A stretch of DNA of 64,000 bases from Fibrobacterota bacterium (GTDB lineage Bacteria > Fibrobacterota > Chitinivibrionia > Chitinivibrionales > Chitinispirillaceae), in NCBI GenBank assembly GCA_023436145.1, contig JAEZKP010000047.1:124001-188000 (forward strand), written 5' to 3'. The notes beneath the pieces were generated by a model, which was not told the DNA's origin, did not search any database, and worked only from the letters and a program-made list of their open reading frames with translations. How positions within the stretch are numbered: position 1 is the first letter of the stretch; every line of letters begins with the position of its first letter. This document shows positions 17,929 through 27,720 of the stretch, one piece after another. The translations under genes and the position numbers were made by a program.

Positions 17929-20900
17929 ATGTCCAGAACAAAAGTACCTCACGACGGAAATTCCGCCTGTGCTCACGTGGCCCATGCAGTTAATGAAGTA
18001 ATTGCAATATACCCAATCACCCCTTCCTCACCGATGGGGGAAATATCAGATGAAAAAAGTGCTGCTGGCCAGAAAAACATCTGGGGAACAGTTCCTCAGG
18101 TTTCAGAACTTCAATCTGAAGGCGGCGCAGTAGGTGCTGTTCATGGTGCGCTTTCTGCCGGAGCACTGACTACTACTTTTACTGCTTCTCAGGGACTTCT
18201 TCTGATGATTCCCAACATGTACAAGATTGCCGGAGAACTTCTGCCAACGGTTTTTCATGTGACTGCCCGTGCATTAGCCTGTCAGGGACTGTCCATTTTC
18301 GGTGATCACAGTGATGTTATGTCGGTTCGTCAGACCGGTTTTGCTCTTCTGGCATCATCAAGTGTTCAGGAAGCTATGGATTTTGCGCTGATCTCTCATG
18401 CTGCCACATTGGAAGCCAGAGTTCCTTTTCTTCATTTCTTTGATGGTTTCCGCACCTCTCATGAATTGCAGAAAATTGAAGAGCTTACTTATGATGATAT
18501 GCGTGCTATGATAAATAACGATCTGGTTGCTGCACACCGTGCACGTGCCATGAGTCCTGATCATCCCACTCTCAGAGGTACCGCTCAGAACCCGGATGTG
18601 TATTTCCAGGGTCGTGAGACTGTAAATAAATTCTATCAGGCCTGCTCCGCTATCGTTCAGAAATACATGGACCAGTTTGCAAAGTTGACCGGCCGCCAGT
18701 ATCATCTTTTTGATTACGTTGGTGCACCTGATGCCGAAAAAGTGATAATCACCATGGGTTCAAGCTGTGACACAGTCCATGAAACTGTGGATTATCTTAA
18801 CAAAAACGGCCAGAAGTTAGGACTTGTAAAGGTCCGTCTGTTCAGACCGTTTGACATGAATGCACTTATTGCAGCCCTGCCTGCTTCAGTCAAGAAAATC
18901 GCTGTTCTTGACAGAACTAAAGAACCAGGATCCATGGGTGAGCCGCTCTATGAAGATATCCGTACTGCTATCGGTGAAGCAATGCAGAATGGAAACACTA
19001 AATTCTCCTCCTACCCCACTATTATCGGTGGCCGTTATGGACTCGGTTCTGCAGAGTTTACTCCTGCCATGGTTGTGGCCATTTACGATGAGCTGGGTAA
19101 GGCTAATCCCAAAAACCATTTCGTCGTGGGTATAAACGATGATGTCACCGGCAGTTCTATTGACTTTGACAGAAACTTCACAATCGATTCGGACCACTGT
19201 GTCAGTGCCCTTTTCTATGGTCTGGGATCTGATGGTACGGTTGGTGCCAACAAAAACAGCATCAAAATCATTTCCGATAAAACCGATAACTACACACAGG
19301 GATTTTTCTTCTACGATTCCAAAAAAGCAGGTACAGTCACCACTTCACATCTGCGTTTTGGCAAGAATTTTATCCGTAAACCATACCTGATCTCTTCCGC
19401 AGATTTCATCGCATGTCACAATTACACTTTCGTGGAAAAATATAACATGCTTCACAATCTGAAGGAAGGCGGAATATTCCTGCTTGAGTCACCGTATGAC
19501 AAAGATTCTGTCTGGGAGAAACTTCCAGGCCGTTTCCAGAAACAGCTCATAGATAAAAAGGCCAAATTTTTTGTTATCGATGCAATCGGTATAGCACAGG
19601 AAATCGGGCTGGGTGCACGTATCAATACAATAATGCAGACCGCCTTTTTCCAGATCAGTAAAGTTATCGATGAAAAAGTAGCCATAGATGCTATCAAGTA
19701 TGCAGTTAAAAAGACCTATGGTAAAAAAGGTGATGCGATAGTCAATATGAACATTGCCTCCATCGACAAAGCTCTGGAAGGAATTCAGCAGGTTACTGTT
19801 CCTGCAGCTCCTACCAATCCGGTGGTTGAACTGAAAGTGGTTTCTGACCATGCTCCTGATTTTGTCAAAGAGGTAACTGCAAAAATCATTAAGCAGGAAG
19901 GCGATCAGCTTCCGGTCTCCAAAATCCCCTGTGATGGAGTCTGGCCAACAGCTACCACCCAGTACGAAAAACGCAATATCGCGGTGGAGATCCCGGTGTG
20001 GAACGAAAAAACCTGTATTCAGTGTCATCGCTGTTCACTGGTCTGTCCTCATGCTGCAATCCGTCCAAAAGCATACGATGCCAAATACCTGGAAAACGCT
20101 CCAGCCAATTTCAAATCTACAGATGCTAAGGGTAAGGAACTTGCCGGTCTGAAATACACTCTGCAGGTTGCACCTGAAGACTGTACCGGTTGCGGTGCAT
20201 GTGTGGAGAACTGTCCCACAAAGGGTAAAGGCAATGCCATCGTCATGCAGCACCAGGCTCCCCTGCGTGAACAGGAAGCCAGAAACTGGGACTTTTTCCT
20301 TTCTATTCCAGATACCGATCCCAAGTACTATGACAGCAAATCTGTCAAAGGCAGCCAGTTTATCCGTCCGCTCTTTGAGTTCAGTGGTGCCTGCGCAGGA
20401 TGCGGTGAGACTGCTTATGTTAAATTACTGTCTCAGCTTTTCGGTGATCGTCTCTATGTCGCCAATGCTACCGGATGCTCATCTATCTACGGTGGAAATC
20501 TTCCCACCACTCCATATGCAAAACGCGATGATGGAAGAGGACCAACCTGGAATAACTCTCTGTTTGAAGACAATGCAGAAGTCGCCCTGGGAATGCGTCT
20601 GACAGTGGATAAGTTTAATGAATACGCAAAAGAACTTTCTCAGAAAATTATTGCTGATGGAAGCTGCAGCACAGAATTGAAAAATCTGCTCGGTATGATT
20701 ATTTCAGCAGATCAGTCCACTCAGGAATTGATCGAAATGCAGCGTGCCAAAGTAGCGAAAGCCAAAGAGGAACTGGTAAAAATCTCTTCCGATACTGCCA
20801 GAGAACTTCTGACTGTTGTCGATTATCTGGTAAAGAAATCGGTATGGGCTCTGGGTGGTGATGGATGGGCTTATGACATCGGTTATGGTGGTCTGGACCA

Positions 20901-21522
20901 TGTGCTTGCATCCGGTAAAAATGTAAACATTCTGGTTCTGGATACCGAAGTTTACTCCAACACCGGCGGTCAGTCATCCAAGTCAACTCCTATGGGAGCA
21001 GTAGCCAAATTCGCTGCAGGCGGTAAGCCAATCGGTAAAAAAGACATGGGTATGATCGCCATGAGCTATGGTTATATTTATGTGGCTAAAGTCGCGCTGG
21101 GTGCAAACCAGAATCAACTGGTAAAGGCACTCAAGGAAGCTGAAAGTTATGACGGTCCATCACTGGTGCTGGCTTACAGCCACTGTATCGCTCATGGAAT
21201 CAACATGCTCTCAGGTTACAATGAGCAGAAACTTGCAGTAGATTCAGGTCACTGGCCACTCTACAGGTACAACCCTGAACTGGCTTTACAGGGACAGAAT
21301 CCTCTGCAGCTTGACAGCAAGGATCCTTCGATTTCCCTCTCTGACTACGTTTATAACGAAAACCGTTATAAAATGCTCCAGAGGTCAAATCCTGAAGCAT
21401 CCAAAAAGTTCATCGAGAACGCTCAGAAAACTGTCATTTCCAAGTTCAAAATGCTCAAGCAGCTTGCTTCCATGGAGTATGACGCTCAGGAAGAAAGTAA
21501 TGATGAGATGGTCAGCAAATAA
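17929..21522 (+). CDS. nifJ: Pyruvate:ferredoxin (flavodoxin) oxidoreductase, single-chain
   Basis: Converts pyruvate and CoA to acetyl-CoA, CO2 and reduced ferredoxin, the key step of anaerobic pyruvate use. The 1197-aa chain has the full domain order: N-terminal pyrimidine-binding domain (YPITPSSPMGE, about 1-260), CoA-type domain, gamma domain (about 410-640), a two-cluster ferredoxin domain with C696-C699-C702-C706 and C752-C755-C758-C762, and the C-terminal TPP domain (GDGWAYDIGYGGLDHV, about 960). The proximal cluster cysteines C822, C825, C850 and C1086 are present. It has its own promoter candidate and a strong terminator, so it is monocistronic. It suggests an anaerobic or microaerobic lifestyle. 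Confidence 0.97.
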   Translation: MSRTKVPHDGNSACAHVAHAVNEVIAIYPITPSSPMGEISDEKSAAGQKNIWGTVPQVSELQSEGGAVGAVHGALSAGALTTTFTASQGLLLMIPNMYKIAGELLPTVFHVTARALACQGLSIFGDHSDVMSVRQTGFALLASSSVQEAMDFALISHAATLEARVPFLHFFDGFRTSHELQKIEELTYDDMRAMINNDLVAAHRARAMSPDHPTLRGTAQNPDVYFQGRETVNKFYQACSAIVQKYMDQFAKLTGRQYHLFDYVGAPDAEKVIITMGSSCDTVHETVDYLNKNGQKLGLVKVRLFRPFDMNALIAALPASVKKIAVLDRTKEPGSMGEPLYEDIRTAIGEAMQNGNTKFSSYPTIIGGRYGLGSAEFTPAMVVAIYDELGKANPKNHFVVGINDDVTGSSIDFDRNFTIDSDHCVSALFYGLGSDGTVGANKNSIKIISDKTDNYTQGFFFYDSKKAGTVTTSHLRFGKNFIRKPYLISSADFIACHNYTFVEKYNMLHNLKEGGIFLLESPYDKDSVWEKLPGRFQKQLIDKKAKFFVIDAIGIAQEIGLGARINTIMQTAFFQISKVIDEKVAIDAIKYAVKKTYGKKGDAIVNMNIASIDKALEGIQQVTVPAAPTNPVVELKVVSDHAPDFVKEVTAKIIKQEGDQLPVSKIPCDGVWPTATTQYEKRNIAVEIPVWNEKTCIQCHRCSLVCPHAAIRPKAYDAKYLENAPANFKSTDAKGKELAGLKYTLQVAPEDCTGCGACVENCPTKGKGNAIVMQHQAPLREQEARNWDFFLSIPDTDPKYYDSKSVKGSQFIRPLFEFSGACAGCGETAYVKLLSQLFGDRLYVANATGCSSIYGGNLPTTPYAKRDDGRGPTWNNSLFEDNAEVALGMRLTVDKFNEYAKELSQKIIADGSCSTELKNLLGMIISADQSTQELIEMQRAKVAKAKEELVKISSDTARELLTVVDYLVKKSVWALGGDGWAYDIGYGGLDHVLASGKNVNILVLDTEVYSNTGGQSSKSTPMGAVAKFAAGGKPIGKKDMGMIAMSYGYIYVAKVALGANQNQLVKALKEAESYDGPSLVLAYSHCIAHGINMLSGYNEQKLAVDSGHWPLYRYNPELALQGQNPLQLDSKDPSISLSDYVYNENRYKMLQRSNPEASKKFIENAQKTVISKFKMLKQLASMEYDAQEESNDEMVSK

Positions 21523-21548
21523 CTGACTATTCTCACTTGACCCACTAC

Positions 21549-21590
21549 AAGATCCTGGAGATCATAAAAGATCTTCGGGATCTTTTTTTA
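21549..21590 (+). terminator. Rho-independent terminator after nifJ
   Basis: Two nested stems: outer AAGATCC with GGATCTT and inner AGATC-ataaaa-GATCT, followed by a T-run. It lies about 27 bases after the nifJ stop. Confidence 0.9.
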
Positions 21591-21761
21591 TCTCAAACCC
21601 GTCTTTCATCAGTCAATTTCTGTGCATACAGTAATCCAGATTTCAAAAAAAAAGAAGCCGGATCTGATCAGACTTGCGCTGTCATTTCTGGCTCAATTAA
21701 TCCGGAATTTAAATAGGAAAACTACAGGACTACTCTTGGAAGAGAACTTGGAGGGAACTAA

Positions 21762-21962
21762 TCAGGTCAGTTCAAAAGGACAATCTTCATCTGAAATCCC
21801 GGCTGGAGACATCCAGTCTGGTAATTCCCTTTTCCTCTGGTTCTGCTTTTTACCCAGACATATAGTAACTGAAATAATACCCTCATCTCCATAGTATGCA
21901 GCCGCCATGGGGACATACATACGGAGCTGAGGCTTTGATTGAGCAGAATTCATCTCATTCAT
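21762..21962 (-). CDS. Small protein of unknown function, 66 aa
   Basis: Not recognised. I support it as a gene because ATG 21962 is preceded by a strong ribosome binding site (AAGGAGAAAGGT directly upstream), a perfect TATAAT on the same strand at 21992-21997, and a palindrome at 22002-22018. The protein has a hydrophobic middle (YVPMAAAYYGDEGIISVTICLG) flanked by polar ends; one cysteine lies in that middle and another near the C terminus (DEDCPFEL). It is too short for a signal peptide plus domain. It could be a regulated small membrane or stress protein. The plus-strand frame across the same bases has no such signals. Confidence 0.5.
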   Translation of the reverse strand: MNEMNSAQSKPQLRMYVPMAAAYYGDEGIISVTICLGKKQNQRKRELPDWMSPAGISDEDCPFELT

Positions 21963-21991
21963 ACCTTTCTCCTTTTTTAAAAAAAGATAAA

Positions 21992-22018
21992 ATTATAGGA
22001 TATCACAACAATTGTGAT
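21992..22018 (-). promoter_or_regulatory. Promoter with palindromic operator for the 66-aa protein
   Basis: On the minus strand TATAAT (21992-21997) lies just downstream of a perfect 17-base palindrome, ATCACAA-caa-TTGTGAT (22002-22018). A repressor bound there would cover the -35/-10 spacer. The -35 box itself is weak (AATCAC at a 17-base spacing). The half-site order is the reverse of a CRP site (TGTGA-N6-TCACA), so another regulator is more likely. Confidence 0.45.
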
Positions 22019-22166
22019 TCAATTGGAAACTTTATATTAGATCGGCAGAGTTCTTCGGAAATTTGCAATTATCTTGGAAACCTGGGCGAAAGCCGAATCT
22101 TAAATTATATATCATGGCAAATATTTTGCCATAAAATTCGAGCTTTTATCAAATTAAATGATGTGT

Positions 22167-23063
22167 CTATAACTCGAAAAGGCTCAACAGCTGAGGAGAT
22201 ACCTGATCGATCCGCTCAACAGATCGAAAATGAGGTGCATCAGGCCCTATTACAATCAGTGGTACCGGATTAGTGGTGTGGGACTTGACACTGAGGTCTT
22301 CGATGTTTCCATGATCGCTACAGATCAGAAGATTGGTGGAACTGTTTTTAGCCTTCAAAAGTCCCCTGAAAAATGAATCCAGTAATCCCAGTATTTTTAT
22401 AGCCGCACCATTTTCACACTTGTGGCCGGTAAGATCAGTAGCAAAGCATTCAAACAGTACAAAATCGTGGGCTCCGGAAATATAGGCCAGATGTTCACCT
22501 GCACAGAAAGGGTCTATGGGTGATATCCGGGGATTGTGGTTATGATGCAGGTATTCACGGTTTATATCCCAATAAACTGCATTATTTTCCAGAAGGTCTT
22601 TTTCATTTCGCAACTGCAACCCTGCACTGAGCATGCAGTGAGTGGTCACACTATGCATGTTATTTCTTTGTTTTGCCCGCTCAAAGTAATTTTCGGTATA
22701 AGCATTGGCAAATGTGGGATGAAATCCGCCACTATCCAGTTTTTTCAATATGTTATGCTTTCTGATCAGTTCAATAAGTTTCTGATCTGGAAAGGCTGGA
22801 AGATGGAATCCAAGATGAGCCGGGGCGTTTTCACCGGTAAATAAAGCAGTCTGCCCGGTGGCACTTTGAGGAATCCCCTCCACCCCTAATCCGGCATCGA
22901 TTCCCTTGAAGAGTGCTCTTGACTTAAGCACATCGATCCCATACAGCAGTTTTTCTCCTGCAATCTCTTCCAGAACCGTAATTCCATCACTGAACATGGG
23001 GTTGAATGTACGGGGCTCACCCAGACCGAAACCATCCAGAAATACAAAAATAAAAGGGTTCAT
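22167..23063 (-). CDS. Alkaline-phosphatase-fold metalloenzyme, phosphoglyceromutase/phosphopentomutase-like
   Basis: 298-aa member of the metalloenzyme superfamily that contains cofactor-independent phosphoglycerate mutase, phosphopentomutase and alkaline phosphatase. Metal motifs are in place: FLDGFGLG near the N terminus, QSATGQTALFTGENA (nucleophile Thr/Ser region), ATDLTGHK, and ICSDHGNIEDLSVKSHTTN with the DHG and H ligands. It is shorter than iPGM (about 510 aa) because the inserted transferase domain is missing, so the reaction is not settled. No signal peptide. No operon partner; a long gap precedes it. A hairpin (ATGGCAA with TTGCCAT) lies just downstream at about 22113-22131. Confidence 0.8.
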   Translation of the reverse strand: MNPFIFVFLDGFGLGEPRTFNPMFSDGITVLEEIAGEKLLYGIDVLKSRALFKGIDAGLGVEGIPQSATGQTALFTGENAPAHLGFHLPAFPDQKLIELIRKHNILKKLDSGGFHPTFANAYTENYFERAKQRNNMHSVTTHCMLSAGLQLRNEKDLLENNAVYWDINREYLHHNHNPRISPIDPFCAGEHLAYISGAHDFVLFECFATDLTGHKCENGAAIKILGLLDSFFRGLLKAKNSSTNLLICSDHGNIEDLSVKSHTTNPVPLIVIGPDAPHFRSVERIDQVSPQLLSLFEL

Positions 23064-23343
23064 TAAAAAGCTTCTAATAATCGATGAGAGTGGAGTGCAG
23101 GCAAGCCAGCACCGGTTAAATTAAATTAAATTACGATTTTTGAGCCATTATAGGTTTAAAGAAATTAATTTATACCATGTGTACCTGATACCCGTTACGA
23201 ATTAAACGCTAAAGTGACAGGAAGGGCAACCCTTTCTCTGCATAGTTTTTCGATTTGATAACCGGACTTTAAACAACTTGTTTTTGCAATCCTTAAAATA
23301 CCGGAATTTAACCAACTTCAGTTTTGTGCAAACAGGAGGTAAC

Positions 23344-25110
23344 ATGAATAAACGTGCACATTTTTTCCTACTGATTACGAGTGCTCTGATAATGCATTCA
23401 TCAGCTAAGGAACCAGTCAAAAAAGCCGCAGTTTTGGATCACCCTCAGAAAGTATTTGTAGATAAAAAAAACAAGAAGCTTTACTGGCCTCTGGGAAAGC
23501 CGTTCTGGGTGCGTATCGCTGAATCAGCTGACAGTACTGCTAAATCCTATCTACTTTCCGATGAGATCGATTCAGTGAAGACTGACACGGGAACCCGTCT
23601 GGATGGAAGTAACCTGGGAGATAAGGGGATTCGTCTTGATGTGACCGGAAAGCAGGCTCTGCGCTGGTATAACATGGTTACCGGAGAGAAGCATGCATTA
23701 CGTTTCTACTCCGATGGTGATGCACCTCATTGTGCAGCCAAATTGCAAAGTACTCCTAAGTTTGTATCCGGCTCCAGCACTTTCTATGGTAAGAATTTAA
23801 CCCTGGAGTTAAGTGCAGAAGACAAAATGGCTGGTCTGGACCAGATTTATGCTTCCATAAATGGTTCACCTTACCAGCCCTATAAAGCCGCCCTTTCATT
23901 TACTGCTGAAATGGCTTACGATATCTCCTATTATGCGGTGGATAATGTGGGAAACGTTAGTGTTCCTCAGAGCACCAGCTTTACTATCGATCTTTCTGCT
24001 CCGGTGACCCAGGTCAGTGTCGATAACTCATACATGGCAAAGGATGGTAAAGTAACTCTGAGCAGAATGCAGAGTCTCTCCTTGATTGGTAAAGACTCTC
24101 TTTCCGGAGTAAAAGAGACCTTCTTCCGCATGAAAAACAACGACAAATTTGACTTATATAAATCAGCTATCAGTCTCAAAAGTTTTCAGGACGGAGAGTA
24201 TCAGATCTCCTTCTATTCCGTTGACAATGTAGGTAATCAGGAAGCTCCGAAGTCCTTTTCATTCGTAATAGACAATGTCTCTCCTGTGGCCAGTGTATCT
24301 TTCGAAGGTGATCTCTTTGAATTCAAAAAGGGGCAACTGATAATCTCCCCCAGAACACTGGTGAAGGTGGATGCCAAAGATGCACGTACCGAAGTAGGTG
24401 TAATCGAATACAGTATCAACAATACTACTTTCATTCCTTACAAGAGCCCGGTGCCGGTTTCCACAAATCCAGGAAAACATCTGATTGCAGTCAGAGCATC
24501 CGACAAGCTGGGAAACACCAGTCCGGTAACCAATCTTTCGGTAACTCTTGATTCGAAAGCTCCTCTGAGCACTTACTCTTTTAATGGTCCCATGTACAAA
24601 AACAATTACATTGTTTGTATCACTCCTCAGACCAAAATCAATCTCAGCTCTCAGGATGATCTTTCCGGAGTAAAGATGATTCAATACTCATTTCAGGGAG
24701 ATAAACCCAATAATTATGTAGAACCCTTCCCTATTCCCACTGAAGGCTCTTACATACTTAAATTCCGTGGTATCGATCAGGTAAATAATCAGGAAGAGAT
24801 ACAGATGATACCGGTTATGGTGGATAACACACCTCCGGTTCTTACTGAGACCTTCAGCAGTGCCAAACTTACTGCTGCAAACGACAGTACTGTTTCCCGT
24901 TTCCAGAAGTCCACCACCATGTTTTTACAGGCTACAGACAACGCATCCGGTATTGCAGGTATCTGGTATTCAATTGACGGAAAACGTGAAGAAAAATACG
25001 AGAAGCCGGTTCGTTTTGACAAAAAAGGTGAACACTCTGTACGTATCCGTGCACAGGACAATGTAGGAAAGGTCACCGAGAAAACATTTGCCTTTGTAAT
25101 CGAAGACTAA
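23344..25110 (+). CDS. Exported protein with five OmpL47-type beta-sandwich repeats
   Basis: 588 aa from ATG 23344, chosen for its strong AGGAGGTAAC site; an upstream frame would spoil the signal peptide (NKRAHFFLLITSALIMHSSA). After about 130 residues of unique N-terminal sequence there are five tandem units of about 95 aa. Each has the pattern D-x-x-SG(v/l)-x-x-I-x-YSI, then PY-x-x-P, then G-x-Y-x-(i/l)-x-(y/f)-x-(a/s)-x-D-x-V/L-GN and a closing IDN-x-(s/p)P. This is the OmpL47/Ig-like repeat found in surface proteins of spirochaetes and FCB bacteria. The last unit ends at the C terminus with no T9SS domain. It is probably periplasmic or surface-exposed, perhaps carbohydrate- or protein-binding. 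A perfect terminator follows. Confidence 0.85.
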   Translation: MNKRAHFFLLITSALIMHSSAKEPVKKAAVLDHPQKVFVDKKNKKLYWPLGKPFWVRIAESADSTAKSYLLSDEIDSVKTDTGTRLDGSNLGDKGIRLDVTGKQALRWYNMVTGEKHALRFYSDGDAPHCAAKLQSTPKFVSGSSTFYGKNLTLELSAEDKMAGLDQIYASINGSPYQPYKAALSFTAEMAYDISYYAVDNVGNVSVPQSTSFTIDLSAPVTQVSVDNSYMAKDGKVTLSRMQSLSLIGKDSLSGVKETFFRMKNNDKFDLYKSAISLKSFQDGEYQISFYSVDNVGNQEAPKSFSFVIDNVSPVASVSFEGDLFEFKKGQLIISPRTLVKVDAKDARTEVGVIEYSINNTTFIPYKSPVPVSTNPGKHLIAVRASDKLGNTSPVTNLSVTLDSKAPLSTYSFNGPMYKNNYIVCITPQTKINLSSQDDLSGVKMIQYSFQGDKPNNYVEPFPIPTEGSYILKFRGIDQVNNQEEIQMIPVMVDNTPPVLTETFSSAKLTAANDSTVSRFQKSTTMFLQATDNASGIAGIWYSIDGKREEKYEKPVRFDKKGEHSVRIRAQDNVGKVTEKTFAFVIED

Positions 25111-25137
25111 AAACCGGCCCTGAAAATTGTTTTTGTT

Positions 25138-25175
25138 TAAAAAAAGGTTCCTGAAACATCAGGAACCTTTTTTTA
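25138..25175 (+). terminator. Strong rho-independent terminator
   Basis: AAGGTTCCTGA-aaca-TCAGGAACCTT, an 11-base perfect stem flanked by A and T runs, so it may work in both directions. It starts about 30 bases after the repeat protein's stop. Confidence 0.93.
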
Positions 25176-25324
25176 TTTCCTGGTTATCTCCTGTTCAGTA
25201 AAAAAAGAGCAAAATTTACAGAAATCTCCAGCAATTCATCTCCGTCTCCGATAAACCTGTCAGATTACAGGTAAATCAAATTCAGGATAAACCAGCCATA
25301 AATCCGCAATATTTGAAAAAAGTG

Positions 25325-25353
25325 TTGACAAAAAAAGGCAATTGTGTAGTAAT
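25325..25353 (+). promoter_or_regulatory. Possible promoter for the small genes at 25500-26162
   Basis: A perfect TTGACA (25325-25330) is followed by a poor -10 (AGTAAT at a 17-base spacing). The rest of the gap 25176-25445 shows nothing. Confidence 0.3.
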
Positions 25354-25499
25354 CACCCGGAAATCAGGATATTATATGTATCTGCCACCTGCCGGCACAC
25401 TAAAATGTTCCACAACAGTGGTTCATCTGCTTTATGGAGGAGAATATGGATAATATTTCATGCTGTTTTTATGACAGACCTACTCATGGAGGTAACCGG

Positions 25500-25811
25500 A
25501 TGAAGCTGGAATATGCAGTCAGTGTTTTAATCAGAGAGAGAAATAAGCTCGTTAAAGAGATAAACAAGCTGGAATCTGACCGCAAGAAATTGCATAAACA
25601 TAAATTGAACTGCGACAGCAGTCTGTTTAGTGAAAATGAATTTTCCTCCCTGCTTGATAGCATTAATCACACGGTTTCCAAGACTATCCCGGAGAATATC
25701 CGTTTGCTCAAATATGATCTTAACTCAATAAATGATGCACTCTTTCATTTGTGTCAATTGATGGGAAATAATGAAACACGGAAGGAATACGCTGAGATCA
25801 CCTGTAGTTGA
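25500..25811 (+). CDS. Small coiled-coil protein of unknown function
   Basis: Not recognised. From ATG 25500 it has 103 aa, mostly charged helix with a heptad pattern (LIRERNKLVKEINKLESDRKKLHKHK), then a second helical part ending in a polar tail. Two starts have good ribosome binding sites: 25446 (GGAGGAG) and 25500 (GGAGGT six bases before). I prefer 25500 because the 18 residues added by 25446 (MDNISCCFYDRPTHGGNR) look unlike the rest. Those 18 residues could also be a short leader whose translation feeds the second start. Cytoplasmic; it precedes the DUF2442 gene by about 80 bases. Confidence 0.6.
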   Translation: MKLEYAVSVLIRERNKLVKEINKLESDRKKLHKHKLNCDSSLFSENEFSSLLDSINHTVSKTIPENIRLLKYDLNSINDALFHLCQLMGNNETRKEYAEITCS

Positions 25812-25889
25812 TTCGATCTATTGATATAACCGGTTTATTTCGCAGTCAAGCTGCATCAAACAAGACAACTGAAAATTGAGGAGGTAGTT

Positions 25890-26162
25890 ATGAATCCCAG
25901 AGTTAAAGAGGTCATAGCACTTGAAGGTTACAGGTTGCTGCTTTCATTTTCTAATGGAGAAAAGGGAGTTTTTGACTGCTCACCACTACTTCAGTTTGAA
26001 ATATTCAACGAACTTAAAGGCTATTACTATTTCAAACAGGCCAGGGTAAGTGGTGGTACCGTGGTTTGGCCCAACAAGCAGGATATCTGCCCGGATACTC
26101 TATATCTGGAGTCAGAGAAGATTTTCAAGGAATCAGGCAGTATCGGTGATTCTGCCCAGTAA
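25890..26162 (+). CDS. DUF2442 domain protein
   Basis: 90-aa small protein with the family outline: PRVKEVIALEGYRLLLSFSNGEKGVFD near the start, then the PLL...F..L keel and a C-terminal ICPDTLYLES. GAGGAGG lies just before ATG. DUF2442 proteins often sit beside DUF4160 proteins, in pairs suspected to be toxin-antitoxin-like. No DUF4160 gene is here, so a solitary regulator-like role is all that can be said. Confidence 0.85.
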   Translation: MNPRVKEVIALEGYRLLLSFSNGEKGVFDCSPLLQFEIFNELKGYYYFKQARVSGGTVVWPNKQDICPDTLYLESEKIFKESGSIGDSAQ

Positions 26163-26292
26163 TCGGAGCGGATAGCAGTCACATGTGAGCTTGGGCAAGA
26201 AATTGCTTGTTTTATAAGGGTGATCCAATTGGTATATCACCTTGTGCAAAAATTTCCCGATAAGCGAAGGGAAAGCTATCCCAGGCTTAAAA

Positions 26293-27339
26293 ATGAAATT
26301 CAGAAAACCAGGCCAGGCGTTACTGATATTGCTCTCAATCTGCACTTTTGCCATCGTTTTTATAACTGACATTACTACTCCATTAGGTTATGCACACTGG
26401 TTGTTCTATGTATTTCCATTATTAATTATCTATCTATCGGAGAACTCGGCAGCCACCTATTTCGTTCTGGCCCTTTCTGCAGTTGCACTGGTATTGGGAT
26501 TACTTTACAGTTCTGCACCCGTAACATATGAAAACATGCGTGCAATATCTGCATTCAACAGAATAGCCGGATTTATAGTACTTCTTCTGTTTACTGTTAT
26601 CATAAATAAGATGATTCAGACAAAAAAGCATTATCAGTTCGTTTCAGATGAACTATCTTTTGCAAATAAGGAGCTTGAATCTTTCTCCTACTCAGCTGCA
26701 CACGATCTTAAGGCTCCATTAAGAGCGATAAAAGGGTTCAGTGATATCATTATGGAAGATTATGGAGATACACTCGACCGTGGTGCTCAGGATTTACTTG
26801 AAAGAATCATTAACAGTTCAGAAAAGATGGCCAAATTGATTGATGATATGCTAAATCTCTCAAAAGTTGCTTCTATGCAGATAAACTTTCAGGAGGTGGA
26901 TCTGAGCAGGATCGCCCATTCGGTTATTGATGATCTTAAAGCAAAGGAACCCCGGCGAAAGGTGGAAGTAAGAATTAATGAGGGTATAGAAGCCAGAGCG
27001 GATGCTGTTCTTATGAAAATCGTCTTAACCAATCTTCTGGGAAATGCCTGGAAATTCAGCTCCAAAAAGGAGATTTCAGAGATCTGTTTCGGTTGTAAAA
27101 ACATTAATGGCTCATTGGTTTTCTTTGTCAAAGACAACGGAAGCGGCTTTGATATGGCCAATGCATCACAAATCTTTGAACCTTTCAGAAGACTTCATTC
27201 GGATAAAGAATTTTCCGGCACCGGAATCGGGCTTTCGATTGTGAATAGAATTATCATCAGGCATGGTGGAAAGATCTGGGCTGAAGCAGAAGTGGATAAG
27301 GGTGCGGTTTTTTATTTCACACTGCCCAGGGAATCCTGA
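26293..27339 (+). CDS. Membrane sensor histidine kinase (HisKA-HATPase)
   Basis: 348 aa from ATG 26293; a TTG frame 51 bases upstream lacks support. Residues 8-110 form four membrane helices with the phrase TPLGYAHWLFYVFPLLI, related to the module in the kinase at 1-1771. A short coiled linker leads to the HisKA box ESFSYSAAHDLKAPL with H137. The ATPase domain has the N box (NLLGNAWKFSS), G1 (VKDNGSGFD) and G2 (FSGTGIGLSIV). The kinase core is close to the core of the next gene. There is no PAS domain, so sensing must be by the membrane part. No response regulator is adjacent. Confidence 0.92.
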   Translation: MKFRKPGQALLILLSICTFAIVFITDITTPLGYAHWLFYVFPLLIIYLSENSAATYFVLALSAVALVLGLLYSSAPVTYENMRAISAFNRIAGFIVLLLFTVIINKMIQTKKHYQFVSDELSFANKELESFSYSAAHDLKAPLRAIKGFSDIIMEDYGDTLDRGAQDLLERIINSSEKMAKLIDDMLNLSKVASMQINFQEVDLSRIAHSVIDDLKAKEPRRKVEVRINEGIEARADAVLMKIVLTNLLGNAWKFSSKKEISEICFGCKNINGSLVFFVKDNGSGFDMANASQIFEPFRRLHSDKEFSGTGIGLSIVNRIIIRHGGKIWAEAEVDKGAVFYFTLPRES

Positions 27340-27720
27340 CTATAGTTTCAATGTAGAGCCATAAATAACAATAATCGCAAAATGTTTTTCTGCCCTGTTT
27401 TTACAATAATACAGCTGTGCCCCATTTTGCCATAGCTGGCTGTCCCCTATTTATTTGTAAAATCCTTGAGAACGCCTTCTATAACAGTGTTTTAACCCAT
27501 AATCTTTTTCGTCAATTTCATATCTGTTCCGGCCCTCAAAACCCTATTTGGAACAGCATTTGATTTTATGTACACCTATACTACTTTGATTCGGCAGAAA
27601 CTCCTATAGAGTACTCGTATTGATGTCTGGAACCAATCGGAAACAAATCAGGTAATACTTTTCAACTTCACGCAACTCTGGGGTTAGCGAATCGAACTGA
27701 TGAATTGAGCGAAACAAGCC
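27340..27720. other. Intergenic region between two kinases
   Basis: 381 bases without a convincing gene, terminator or promoter. Short reading frames lead up to the next start but are broken by stops, including TGA three codons before ATG 27721. Confidence 0.45.

Noticed and set aside
21622..21894. Plus-strand frame of 90 codons
   Set aside because: No ribosome binding site; the minus-strand frame over the same bases has strong signals.
22002..22018. CRP/FNR site
   Set aside because: The half-sites point the wrong way and the spacing is three bases.
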